Part shown: one piece after another, positions 1-8,302 of the stretch
Position numbering within the stretch: position 1 is the stretch's first letter
How the letters are laid out: every line of letters begins with the position of its first letter
NCBI GenBank assembly: GCA_963677785.2
Contig: CAXXDH010000001.1
Location: 1-64,000, forward strand
Reading direction: 5' to 3'
From: G963665495 sp963677785
Lineage (GTDB): Bacteria > Desulfobacterota > Desulfovibrionia > Desulfovibrionales > Desulfovibrionaceae
DNA length: 64,000 nucleotides
Position numbers and translations under genes: made by a program
The notes under the pieces: model-generated
The model's database searches: none
What the model saw: only the letters and a program-made list of their open reading frames with translations
Told to the model about the DNA's origin: nothing

Positions 1-590
1 CTCGGCCTGTTCCTTGTCGAGCACGGACTGCAAATGGGCGGTCAGTTCCGCATCCGTCAGGCGTTTGAAGGAAAAATGCTGGCAGCGGCTGAGAATGGTG
101 GCCGGAAATTTGTGCGCCTCGGTGGTGGCCATGATGAAAGTGACGTTGCGCGGCGGTTCTTCCAGAGTTTTGAGCAGCGCGTTGAAGGCTTCGCGCGTCA
201 GCATGTGCGCTTCGTCGATGATGAACACCTTGTACCGGCAGTTCATGGGCGCGTATGTCACATCTTCGCGAATCCGGCGGGCGTCTTCGATGCCGCGGTT
301 GGATGCGCCGTCGATTTCGATCACGTCCACGGCCGCGCCCTGGGTGATCTGGAGGCAGTTGCGGCATTCGTTGCAGGGTTCGCCTGTGGGCGCCTGCGCG
401 CAGTTGATGGCCTTGGCGAAGATGCGCGCGACAGTGGTCTTGCCCACGCCGCGCGTACCGCTGAAAAGATAGGCGGGCGCGATCTTGTTTTCCTGGCTGG
501 CTCTGGCCAGAATGGCTTTGACGTCGCCTGTCCGGCAAGTTCGGAAAAGCGCTGCGGGCGGTATTTTGCGGTCAGCGGGGTGTGGCTCAT
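1..590 (-). CDS. dnaX: DNA polymerase III subunit gamma/tau, 5' part, with an apparent frameshift
   Basis: This is the N-terminal part of the clamp-loader ATPase that loads the sliding clamp during replication; the rest lies beyond the window's left edge. The start MSHTPLTAKYRPQRF is the usual DnaX beginning. Downstream I read Walker A GTRGVGKTT, a four-Cys zinc site (C-x8-C-x2-C-x2-C), Walker B FIIDEAHML and the SRC motif. The start and the ATPase body are in different frames. After codon ~22 (LAGQ) one base is missing near 525-529, where CAGGCGACGTC would read CAG GGC GAC GTC with one more G. The read-through frame hits a stop near 321. Because dnaX is essential, a sequencing error in a G run is likelier than a real null. 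It is not the known programmed gamma/tau slip, which lies far downstream. Confidence 0.85.
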
Positions 591-664
591 ACGGTGAACC
601 TACTGCGTCCAAAGCCGAAAATCAAGCGTTGGGATCGAACGGAATATTCCCGGCCCGGCGCACG

Positions 665-694
665 AAAAGGCCGGCGTTGCGCGCAACGCCGGCC
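665..694 (-). terminator. Rho-independent terminator of ilvE
   Basis: A perfect 26-bp palindrome (669-694, 12-bp arms) is followed on the minus strand by TTTT (668-665). It lies 33 bp beyond the ilvE stop. Confidence 0.8.
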
Positions 695-726
695 GGGTGT
701 CGGATTTTGGCTGGCTGGAATCGTGA

Positions 727-1650
727 CTAGATAGAGTAGGGATAAAGCCAGTCTTTGTACTTGGGGTTTTCGCCCGTGACGATCTTGAAGAATTCTTTTT
801 GCAGGTGCTTGGCAACGTCGCCGGCGCTGCCTTTGCCGATGGTCCGGTGGTCCACTTCGCGGATCGGGGTGATTTCGGCCGCGGTGCCGGAGAAAAAGAC
901 TTCGTCCGCGGTGTAGAGTTCGTCCCTGGTGAAGTTCTGTTCGACGACAGTGTAGCCCAGGTCTCTGGCCACGAGGATCAGGCTTTCGCGGGTGATGCCT
1001 TCGAGGATCGAGCCAAGGGGCGGGGTTTTGATGACGCCCTTGCGTACGATGAACATGTTTTCGCCGGATCCTTCGGAAACATAGCCGTGCGTATCGAGCA
1101 TCAGCGCTTCGTCATATCCGTCGCTGACGGCTTCCATTTTGGCCAGCACGGAGTTGACGTAGTTGCCGCAGACTTTGCCCTTGGTCATCATGACGTTGAC
1201 ATGGTGGCGGTTGAAGCTCGAGGTCTTGATGCGGATGCCCTTTTCCAGCGCTTCTTCGCCCAGGTAGGCGCCCCAGGGCCAAGTGGCGATGATGGTCTGG
1301 ATGGGGTTTTCACTCGGATGCACGCCCATGGCGCCCGCGCCGATGAAGCTCAGCGGCCGGATGTAGCCGTCGGGCTGTTTGTTGGCCAACAGCGTGTCGA
1401 TACAGGCCTGGGTAATTTTTTCTTCCGTAAAAGGAATCGTCATCCGCATGATCAGTGCGGAATGAAACAGGCGCTGCACGTGCTCCTTGAGGCGGAATAC
1501 AGCGGACGAACCGTCCACGCACTTGTACGCGCGGATGCCTTCAAAGACACCCACGCCGTAATGGAGGGTGTGCGTCAACACATGGACCTGCGCCTGATCC
1601 CAGGGGACCAGCTTCCCGTCGAACCAGATTGAGTCTGCTTTTTGAACCAT
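727..1650 (-). CDS. ilvE: Branched-chain amino acid aminotransferase
   Basis: This is a PLP-dependent fold-type IV transaminase of 307 residues, the normal family length. It transfers the amino group between glutamate and the 2-keto acids of Leu, Ile and Val, in the cytoplasm. The PLP Schiff-base lysine is K159 in GKVCGNYVNS. E193 in SEGSGEN is the usual partner of the pyridine nitrogen. LHYGVGVFEGIRAY near residue 30 is the typical N-terminal signature. An RBS (GAGGACTCC) precedes the ATG. It is monocistronic, with a strong hairpin terminator downstream. Confidence 0.95.
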   Translation of the reverse strand: MVQKADSIWFDGKLVPWDQAQVHVLTHTLHYGVGVFEGIRAYKCVDGSSAVFRLKEHVQRLFHSALIMRMTIPFTEEKITQACIDTLLANKQPDGYIRPLSFIGAGAMGVHPSENPIQTIIATWPWGAYLGEEALEKGIRIKTSSFNRHHVNVMMTKGKVCGNYVNSVLAKMEAVSDGYDEALMLDTHGYVSEGSGENMFIVRKGVIKTPPLGSILEGITRESLILVARDLGYTVVEQNFTRDELYTADEVFFSGTAAEITPIREVDHRTIGKGSAGDVAKHLQKEFFKIVTGENPKYKDWLYPYSI

Positions 1651-1844
1651 TGGAGTCCTCTCTATACGTTTACAATGCCAAAAGGCATAAGATTAACGGT
1701 AAAGATGTTCATTATTGCCTTGATACGTATAACAGGCAATAAAGGTCAAGAATTGCTCCCGGACGGTTGACGGGGCGAACTCCTGACATATATAGCTGGT
1801 ACGCGGTAAAAAAGCGCAAACACACAGCGCAAGGATTGCATTGC

Positions 1845-2582
1845 ATGAAAAAAGCGTTCCAGCGGCAGGCCGTAACGGCGGTCCTGTTTCTTTTTCTTTC
1901 GACCCTTTTCGGGCAGGGCGGCGCCCAGGCCTACACGCTCTACGGCTACAGGGACGAATACGGCATAGTGCATCTGAATGAGAAAAAAGTTGATCCGAAT
2001 TTTGTACTCCTTGTTGAAGCCTCTTCCAAGCCAAAATTGAGCTTTAAGCAAATCTCTAAAATTATTGATAAAAAAGGGGCGGCAAAAGCGCTGAAAAACA
2101 AGAAGTGGCGCGAGGAAAACGTACTTAAGGATGTACGTAAAAAAAATGCCCGTCTGTACGGCAAAGGGCCGTACCGGTATCCGGCGTTGATAAAGGACAA
2201 AAAGCTCCTTTCCTGCATCGACCGCGTGGGGCGGCGGTACAAGATTGATCCCAAGTTGTTGTACTCGGTCATTGAGCAGGAGTCCGGATTTCAGGCCAAG
2301 GCGGTGTCTCCGAAAGGCGCTGCGGGCATGATGCAGCTGATGCCCGAAACACAACGGTTCTGGGGCGTGAAGCGTCCGTTCAATCCGGAAGAGAATATCA
2401 AGGCCGGAGCCAGACATCTGCGCTGGCTTTTAAACAAGTTTTCCAGCGTGAAACTGGCGCTGGCCGCCTACAATGCGGGTCACGAAACTGTCCTCAAGTA
2501 CAGAGGCGTACCTCCTTATCCGGAAACCCGTACCTATGTAGCCAGAATTCTTCAGCGCTACGCCATGTTGAAGAAGCATTGA
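1845..2582 (+). CDS. Exported lytic transglycosylase, SLT family
   Basis: This murein lytic transglycosylase cleaves the MurNAc-GlcNAc bond of peptidoglycan in the periplasm. I chose the ATG at 1845 because AAGGA precedes it by nine bases and a signal peptide (about residues 1-29, ending AQA) follows directly; an upstream in-frame start at 1767 would bury the signal. Residues 30-55 (YTLYGYRDEYGIVHL) resemble a DUF4124-type region. The SLT domain covers about 120-240, with catalytic Glu146 in EQESGF, GMMQ at 161-164 and AYNAG at 208-212. It has 245 residues and no partner genes on the same strand. Confidence 0.9.
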   Translation: MKKAFQRQAVTAVLFLFLSTLFGQGGAQAYTLYGYRDEYGIVHLNEKKVDPNFVLLVEASSKPKLSFKQISKIIDKKGAAKALKNKKWREENVLKDVRKKNARLYGKGPYRYPALIKDKKLLSCIDRVGRRYKIDPKLLYSVIEQESGFQAKAVSPKGAAGMMQLMPETQRFWGVKRPFNPEENIKAGARHLRWLLNKFSSVKLALAAYNAGHETVLKYRGVPPYPETRTYVARILQRYAMLKKH

Positions 2583-2757
2583 AGCCGTAGAGCCGCAACA
2601 ACGCCCGTTCAAGTGACGTATTTTTTTCTTGACGAATGGTTCCTAATCTGTAAGGGCAGTGCGCATTGACTCGTCACTTTCATTGACGTAGCTTTCAGAT
2701 TCCCCCAATCATGCGGAATACAACCCACGAAAATTCTAGACGCAGGATCGCGAAAAT

Positions 2758-4860
2758 ATGGAAACATTGCGTACACTCCCTGGAGATGATGTCAGACAGA
2801 TCATGTGGCGCTATGCAGAACGCTTTGATCTGCAAATGGCCATCCAGTCCGCCCGGTCCGTGGCCCGGGGCATCGTGGCCCGAATTGTTGCTGACGGCGC
2901 GCGGAATTCCCACGAATGGGATGAGCAAAAGAAACAGCTGCTCGAGGCGTTCGACCAGGCCGGCCTGACTACAATATTTTTGGACCCCGAACACGGGGGA
3001 TATATCGAAGGCCCCAAAAATCTGGCGCTGGCTGTTGTCGCCTACGAACTGGCCTGGGTCGACGCAGGTTCGGCCACATGTTCGCTGGCGGGCAATCTGG
3101 CGCTTTCGCCCATTCACGAACGCGGCACCGAAGAACAGCGCAATTATTATATGAGCCGCTGCGTGCCTCCGGCACCGGGCGAAGACCGTGAAATCATGCG
3201 CGGCGCTTTTGCCCTGACCGAACCCATTCCCTACGTCGGAGTAGATACGGGCGTGCTGGTCGGCAAGGTGGAAGTGGATCAGTGGAACGAGGGCGAGGAG
3301 CCCATTCTACGGGTCAACAAACGCGGACGCTTTATCACCAACATGCCGTTCGCCGACTTTGTCACCGCCGCAGTGGACACCGTGGACGAGCGTATCAAGA
3401 CCTCGTGCATGATCATCCTGGAAAAGGACGATCCGGGCACCTGGGATCCGGGCGCGAATACGCTGAAGATGTGCCACCAGCTTTCCGCCACCAGCGACCC
3501 CGTCATCGACGTCAAGGTTCCGGCCAACCGGATCATCGGCGGCTACACCATCAAGGACGGGGTGATCATTCCCAATTATTCGCACACCGAAATTATCGCC
3601 GCTGTTTTCAGCCACACGCGCGTCACTGTCGGGCTGATGACTTCCGCCAAACTGCTTTCCGCCATCGAACCCGTGATCCGCTATCATCGCGAACGTTTTC
3701 GCGGCGGCAACGCGGCCCAGCCCGGCACCCCGCGTTATGAACTCGGCCTGCAGCAGAAGGAAGACGCGCTGCACCGGCTCGTCGATGTCTGGGCCATGGG
3801 CGAGGCCGGCGCTTCGCTCGGTTTCGAGACCGCGCGGCAGTTCGACCAGCTCGATCCGCTGGAAAAGGAAAAGAACGCCTACTTTGCCGCCCAGGGCATC
3901 ACGGGGCGCAAGCAGCTCTCCACCCTGCGCAAGGCGCAGAAGGCCGCTTTGGAATTTCTCGAAACCCAGGGCAATGCGCCTGACGAAGTGGTGGAGCCCG
4001 AAGACGTGCTCCAGCGCTACATGATTTTGGAAGCCGAAACCAGCGTGCTCTGCCCTGCCACCAAGCTCTGGAATACGGGCCGCGGTTCGGACGCCATGCG
4101 CGAAGCCATCAGTTTGATGGGCGGCTACGGCATCACCGAAGACTGCCCGGGCTTCATGGGCTACAAATGGGCGGATACACAGCTCGAATCCATTTACGAA
4201 GGTCCGGAGGCCGTACAGCGCCGCCAGATGAGCATTACTATGGTCAATGAGATTTTTCTGACCAAGCTGAAAATGTGGATTCGCGATCTGGACAAGCTTG
4301 CCGTGGAAAAACCGGGCATCGGCGCCTGCACGCTGGCCGCAGGGCTGGAGCTCTGGATGTGGTCCCTGAACTACCTCCAGACGCACAAGGACCCGGACGG
4401 CAAGCCGCTGTATCACGGCAAACGCCACGGCGTGTGCTTTGCCATGGCCGACGCCCTGTGCTGGCTGCTGGCCGTACGCTATATGATCCTCGACGTGCTC
4501 GAGCTGGAAGCAAAAGGCCCCATGAATCCGGTGGTGGCCGAAGGGCTGGAAGGCACGCTGGCATTTTATACGGATCTTTGCCAGGTTCAGGCCGCCCGTT
4601 CCGCCGGAGAAGCCGCACGCATCTGCACCGAACAGGTTTACGGCTACGTACTGGCTCCGTCCTGCGACGACGCCTGCTGCCGTCCCGGCGAGCTGGTGGA
4701 TCCCACGGCCCATGACGGCATTGTGGACGGTGCGGGACAGTTCCAGTCGCTCAAAATAAAGATCGACGGCTGCACGGCCGGGTCCAAGCTGGCCAAGGAC
4801 CGCTGCGGGCACGCCTTGTCCGGTGTAATGATCCCGGCTGCCCTTGATTACCCTATGTAG
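2758..4860 (+). CDS. Large acyl-CoA dehydrogenase family flavoprotein
   Basis: This FAD enzyme has 700 residues, much longer than the ~380 of classical acyl-CoA dehydrogenases. The core is recognisable: FALTEP near 151-156 (the FAD/substrate loop), MGGYGITEDCP near 454-464, and IYEGPEAVQ near 479, with E481 at the position of the catalytic base in the IYEG type. There is an insertion around 365-415 and a helical C-terminal extension of about 200 residues containing a Cys cluster (APSCDDACCRPGE). Downstream genes encode an ETF-QO-like/ferredoxin protein and both ETF subunits, so electrons from its substrate probably pass through this ETF. The acyl-CoA substrate cannot be told from sequence. 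Confidence 0.85.
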   Translation: METLRTLPGDDVRQIMWRYAERFDLQMAIQSARSVARGIVARIVADGARNSHEWDEQKKQLLEAFDQAGLTTIFLDPEHGGYIEGPKNLALAVVAYELAWVDAGSATCSLAGNLALSPIHERGTEEQRNYYMSRCVPPAPGEDREIMRGAFALTEPIPYVGVDTGVLVGKVEVDQWNEGEEPILRVNKRGRFITNMPFADFVTAAVDTVDERIKTSCMIILEKDDPGTWDPGANTLKMCHQLSATSDPVIDVKVPANRIIGGYTIKDGVIIPNYSHTEIIAAVFSHTRVTVGLMTSAKLLSAIEPVIRYHRERFRGGNAAQPGTPRYELGLQQKEDALHRLVDVWAMGEAGASLGFETARQFDQLDPLEKEKNAYFAAQGITGRKQLSTLRKAQKAALEFLETQGNAPDEVVEPEDVLQRYMILEAETSVLCPATKLWNTGRGSDAMREAISLMGGYGITEDCPGFMGYKWADTQLESIYEGPEAVQRRQMSITMVNEIFLTKLKMWIRDLDKLAVEKPGIGACTLAAGLELWMWSLNYLQTHKDPDGKPLYHGKRHGVCFAMADALCWLLAVRYMILDVLELEAKGPMNPVVAEGLEGTLAFYTDLCQVQAARSAGEAARICTEQVYGYVLAPSCDDACCRPGELVDPTAHDGIVDGAGQFQSLKIKIDGCTAGSKLAKDRCGHALSGVMIPAALDYPM

Positions 4861-4974
4861 CACAACGTCAGTATGGGCCCCGTACCCATGGGGTCAACAC
4901 TCCCAGCAAAGGGCTGAAGCCTGGCCCCGGGAGTAGGGGACAAATTCCGGCGTTCTCTCTGATTACCTTCAGCC

Positions 4975-5035
4975 AAAAGTTTTTGGGGATTCTTGAGACC
5001 CTTTTTTCAAAAGGGTCTTAAGCCGCCGGGGGCAT
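4975..5035 (+). repeat. Hairpin leader element, copy 1
   Basis: This ~60-bp element starts AAAAGTTTTTGG, contains a 13-bp hairpin (4993-5005 / 5009-5021, loop TTC) with T and A runs inside the stem, and ends GCCGCCGGGGGCAT. A second copy at 42693-42755 keeps both flanks while the stem sequence differs but still pairs. Both copies end just before a start codon. Confidence 0.75.
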
Positions 5036-5062
5036 ACGTATTTTATTTGAATGGAGAGCAAG

Positions 5063-6919
5063 ATGAGTCAGGTTGTAGACCGGCAGTCCATGGATGTGGA
5101 TATTGTTTGCGTGGGCTTTGGACCGGCCATGGGTGGTTTTTTGACCACCCTTGCGCGCGGATTGATGCGCCCGGACGGAACCCCTGTGGTGGAGAGCAAA
5201 TCCATGCCCGGCATGCCGCCGCAGGTGATTTGCTACGAACGCGCGGATGACATTTCCTTCGGAGTGTCCGGCGTGGTGACCAAAGGCCGCGGCATCAAGC
5301 TGTCCTTTCCGGAGTTCGATCCGGAACAGGTCCCCATGACCGCGCCCGTGGGCCGGGAAAAAATGGTCTACCTGCTCGATCCCATCGGCGCCAGCCGCCG
5401 TCCCGCCAGCATGCGCTTCGCGGACAAAGTCCTGGGCTACCTGACCAAACTGCTCAAGGTGGAGAATCAGGCCTATGAGCTGCCCTTCATTCCTGGATTT
5501 CTGCAAAAACACGAGGGCTACGTGCTCTCCATCGGTCAGTTCAACCAGTGGGTGGGCTCCGAGCTCATGGCTTCGGGGCTGGTGCAGATCTGGCCCGGTA
5601 CCCCGGTGACCGAGCCCCTGATCGAAGGCGACCAGGTTGTCGGCGTCCGGCTGATCGACCAGGGCACGGACAAGCTGGGCAATCCGGACGCCTGCTATAT
5701 GCCCGGCATGGACATCAAGGCCGGACTCACGGTTGTGGGCGACGGCCCTGTGGGCGCAGTGGGACGCACGCTGGACAAGCATTTCGGCCTGCCCGAAGGA
5801 CACCATCAGCGCGAATGGGCCGTGGGCATGAAGGCTGTGGTCGAACTTCCGGACAATTGCGAACTCGAACCCGGCACCGTATTGCATACCATAGGGTTTC
5901 CCGAACCCGAAATTTTCGGTTTCATGTACGTCTACCCCAACCGCACGGCTTCGTTGGGAATTTTCGTGCCTTCCTGGTTCGACAGCCCCGTACGTACGTG
6001 CTACCGCTATCTGCAGCATTGGATGCAGCACCCCTACCTCTGGCAACACTTGCGCGGCGGGCAGCTGCGTTCCTGGGGGGCCAAGTCCCTGCAGGAATGC
6101 GGCAAGCTGGGCGAACCGCATCTCGTGGGCAACGGCTGGGCGCGGATCGGCGAAGGCTCCGGCAGCACCAACGTGCTCACCGGGTCGGGCGTGGACGAAG
6201 CCTGGACCACGGGCATTCAGCTGGGCGAGGGCGTGCTGGAACTGCTGCAGCAGGGACAGCCGTTCAGCAAGGAGAACCTGGAGAAAGCCTATGTGCAGCG
6301 CCGCCGCGAGAGTTGGGTCGAACAGGAAGCCCGGATGGCGGCCAGGGCGCGCGACGGTTTTCAAAAGGGCTTTGCGCAGGGCATGGTGGGTATGGCCCTG
6401 GCCGGATTCACCAAAGGCAGGGTGAACTGGCCCGGCCATTCGAAGCGCCCGTACGAGCGCATCCCCTCGGTGGAGTCGTATTTCGAGGGCAAGGTGCCGC
6501 CCCAAGAAATCGAGCGGATCCGCAAGGAGTGCAAGGCGCGCGGCGACGGACTGCACGACGCGTTGATGAGCCAGGCCGGTTGGCCGCCCGTACCTCATGA
6601 CGGCAAGCTGTTGATTTCGCACCAGGACGCCCTGTTGATGGGCGGCAAGGTGCAGGCCGTGCCCGGAGTGGCCGACCACGTTCGCTTCAAGGATATTGCC
6701 GTCTGCCAGGCCTGCACCGACCAGGTCTGTGTGGAAGCCTGTTCGGGCCAGGCGATCTCCAACAACCCGGACGGCCCCGAACCGCTCTTTGACCGGGAAA
6801 AATGCGTACACTGCGGCGCATGCCTCTGGAACTGCAGCAAGGCCGATCCCAACGATCCGGAGCGGACAAACATCAGCTTCCGCGCCGGGGCCGGCGGACT
6901 GCATTCGGCGGAAAACTGA
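5063..6919 (+). CDS. ETF:quinone oxidoreductase/FixC-like flavoprotein with C-terminal ferredoxin domain
   Basis: This 618-residue protein carries an N-terminal Rossmann FAD motif VGFGPAMGG (residues 17-25). The geranylgeranyl-reductase/FixC-type body includes GDGPVGAVGR near 240. The C-terminus has two Cys clusters: C548, C551, C556, C560 and C581, C584, C587, C591. The second is canonical CxxCxxCxxxC and the first has a longer gap. I prefer the ATG at 5063 over 5051 because GGAGAG sits just upstream of it. It lies after the acyl-CoA dehydrogenase and before etfBA, and probably moves electrons between ETF and an iron-sulfur or quinone acceptor. In ETF-QO a single cluster is usual, so a two-cluster ferredoxin tail is closer to a FixC-FixX fusion. 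Confidence 0.85.
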   Translation: MSQVVDRQSMDVDIVCVGFGPAMGGFLTTLARGLMRPDGTPVVESKSMPGMPPQVICYERADDISFGVSGVVTKGRGIKLSFPEFDPEQVPMTAPVGREKMVYLLDPIGASRRPASMRFADKVLGYLTKLLKVENQAYELPFIPGFLQKHEGYVLSIGQFNQWVGSELMASGLVQIWPGTPVTEPLIEGDQVVGVRLIDQGTDKLGNPDACYMPGMDIKAGLTVVGDGPVGAVGRTLDKHFGLPEGHHQREWAVGMKAVVELPDNCELEPGTVLHTIGFPEPEIFGFMYVYPNRTASLGIFVPSWFDSPVRTCYRYLQHWMQHPYLWQHLRGGQLRSWGAKSLQECGKLGEPHLVGNGWARIGEGSGSTNVLTGSGVDEAWTTGIQLGEGVLELLQQGQPFSKENLEKAYVQRRRESWVEQEARMAARARDGFQKGFAQGMVGMALAGFTKGRVNWPGHSKRPYERIPSVESYFEGKVPPQEIERIRKECKARGDGLHDALMSQAGWPPVPHDGKLLISHQDALLMGGKVQAVPGVADHVRFKDIAVCQACTDQVCVEACSGQAISNNPDGPEPLFDREKCVHCGACLWNCSKADPNDPERTNISFRAGAGGLHSAEN

Positions 6920-7005
6920 GCCCCCTCATTGCCCTTGTTGGCACTTTTTTCTGGCAATGCCGTTTCTGTCTCAGGGACGGCATTTCTTTTTGAAAAATGT
7001 TATAT
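6920..7005. other. Intergenic, no gene seen
   Basis: This is the AT-rich tail after the ferredoxin fusion gene. TTGGCAC at 6938 looks like a sigma-54 -24 box, but no -12 box follows at the right distance. Confidence 0.6.
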
Positions 7006-7188
7006 CTAGGGGCTGTCTCTAAATTATTTTCGTCGCGAGATTGAGCAAGAATTTCAACAGGCAAGGCTGAAGAAGAAAATGGGCCGCAGGCGTAGTTTTG
7101 CTACGTCAAGGATCATTTTTTTCTGAAAACGCAGCATGATGGAATTCTAGCCAAACGTAGCAGATAATAATTTAGAGACAGCCCCTAG
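7006..7188. mobile_element. MITE-like non-coding element, intact copy
   Basis: This 183-bp element has perfect 23-bp terminal inverted repeats (7006-7028 and 7166-7188), each beginning CTAGGGGCTGTCTC. CTAG at both outer ends may be a 4-bp target duplication or part of the repeat. It has no ORF of note. A diverged second copy lies at 36756-36932, about four in five bases matching by eye. The structure fits a miniature element mobilised by a transposase elsewhere; a YTAR-type target would suit some IS5-family enzymes. It sits between the ferredoxin fusion gene and etfB. Confidence 0.85.
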
Positions 7189-7460
7189 TTATAAATAAGG
7201 TGTTTTTTTATGCAGTGGCTTAGCATGACTCCCTCCTCCAAGCTGTCTGTTCGTGATAATTTCTCTTGCGTTCTTGAAACGCGTTCGTTAGAAAATTGAG
7301 CCCGTACAGAAAAATATCATCTAGTATTGTGTGCGCTGCCTCCAATAACATCTTCTTTTTTTATACGTTGATCATGTTCTTTATGCCACAGAAAGCTCCG
7401 GTACAGGCAGGGCAGTCAAAACCAATTCAGGGAACGTTCAAGCGTTCCAAGGAGTAATCG
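7189..7460. other. Intergenic upstream of etfB
   Basis: This is 270 bp of AT-rich sequence with no ORF or clear promoter I can defend. It must hold the etfBA promoter if the MITE-like element interrupts the operon. Confidence 0.5.
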
Positions 7461-8270
7461 ATGAGCACAGGATTGCACATTGTTGTTTGCGGGAGCATTG
7501 TTCCCGATCCGCTGCAGACCCTGGAGCCCGTGCAAGGGCCCACGGGCTGGGCATTGAAAAATGAAATGATGCTGCCGGCCGTACTGGATCCGTGGGCCGG
7601 CCATGCCTTGTACGAGGCGGCGAACCTGGCCAAGAACACGCCGGACAGCAAAGTCTGGCTGGTGAGCCTCGGTCCCAAGGCCAAGCTGCAGCAGGTGATG
7701 ATGAATATCGGACAGAAAGCCGCTTTCGAACTGGTGGTGGCTGATGGTCCGGCTTCCGGGTTTACGGATGCCTTTGAAACAGCCCAGGCTCTGGCCAAGG
7801 CCATTGAGTCCGTGCCCGGTCTGGACAAATCGCGTATGCTGTTGTTCGGCGGCTGGCAATCCGCTTCGCGCGGCGCCGGAGCCACCATGCAGATTCTCGG
7901 CGAACTGCTGGGCATCACGGATCAGTTTCAGGGCGTGGACGAGCTGACGGTCCAGGAAGACGGCAGTTTGCGGATTCTGGAACGCGTGGAGGGCGGAAGC
8001 TATCAGGTTTCCACCTGCCAGGGAACTCCGGCCGTCTTGGGCTGGGCAACCGGCAATCTGCCCGAACCCCCGAACAACCCGCAGGTGGGCATGCAGAACA
8101 TGCGTTTGATCATGCCGGCTTTGCAGAAGGCCCAGCCCGCAGCAGTCGGAGCCGAAGGTGTGGAACTGCGGACAGTCGCGCTTCCGGCGCAGCACCGTGA
8201 GACGAAAATCGTCAAGGACGCTCCGGTTGCGGACATTGCCAAGGAAATCGTGGACTGGATTCGCCAGTAA
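7461..8270 (+). CDS. etfB: Electron transfer flavoprotein subunit beta
   Basis: EtfB carries AMP (or FAD in bifurcating types) and docks with the acyl-CoA dehydrogenase. The protein has 269 residues, typical length. The adenine-nucleotide-binding fold shows VSLGPKAKLQQVM and the late ATGNLPEPPNNP segment. AAGGAG is spaced correctly before the ATG. etfA starts 32 bp downstream, so the pair is co-transcribed. Together with the dehydrogenase and the ferredoxin fusion upstream it forms a dedicated electron-transfer set. Confidence 0.88.
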   Translation: MSTGLHIVVCGSIVPDPLQTLEPVQGPTGWALKNEMMLPAVLDPWAGHALYEAANLAKNTPDSKVWLVSLGPKAKLQQVMMNIGQKAAFELVVADGPASGFTDAFETAQALAKAIESVPGLDKSRMLLFGGWQSASRGAGATMQILGELLGITDQFQGVDELTVQEDGSLRILERVEGGSYQVSTCQGTPAVLGWATGNLPEPPNNPQVGMQNMRLIMPALQKAQPAAVGAEGVELRTVALPAQHRETKIVKDAPVADIAKEIVDWIRQ

Positions 8271-8302
8271 CGCACCACGCAGAGCCAAAAAAGGAAGCAG
8301 TC

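Noticed and set aside
321..590. Programmed frameshift in dnaX
   Set aside because: The known programmed slip lies hundreds of codons downstream at an A-rich site; this position is the conserved N-terminus.
6938..6957. TTGGCAC as a sigma-54 promoter after the ferredoxin fusion gene
   Set aside because: No GC-containing -12 box at the required spacing; the sequence continues TTTTTTCTGG.
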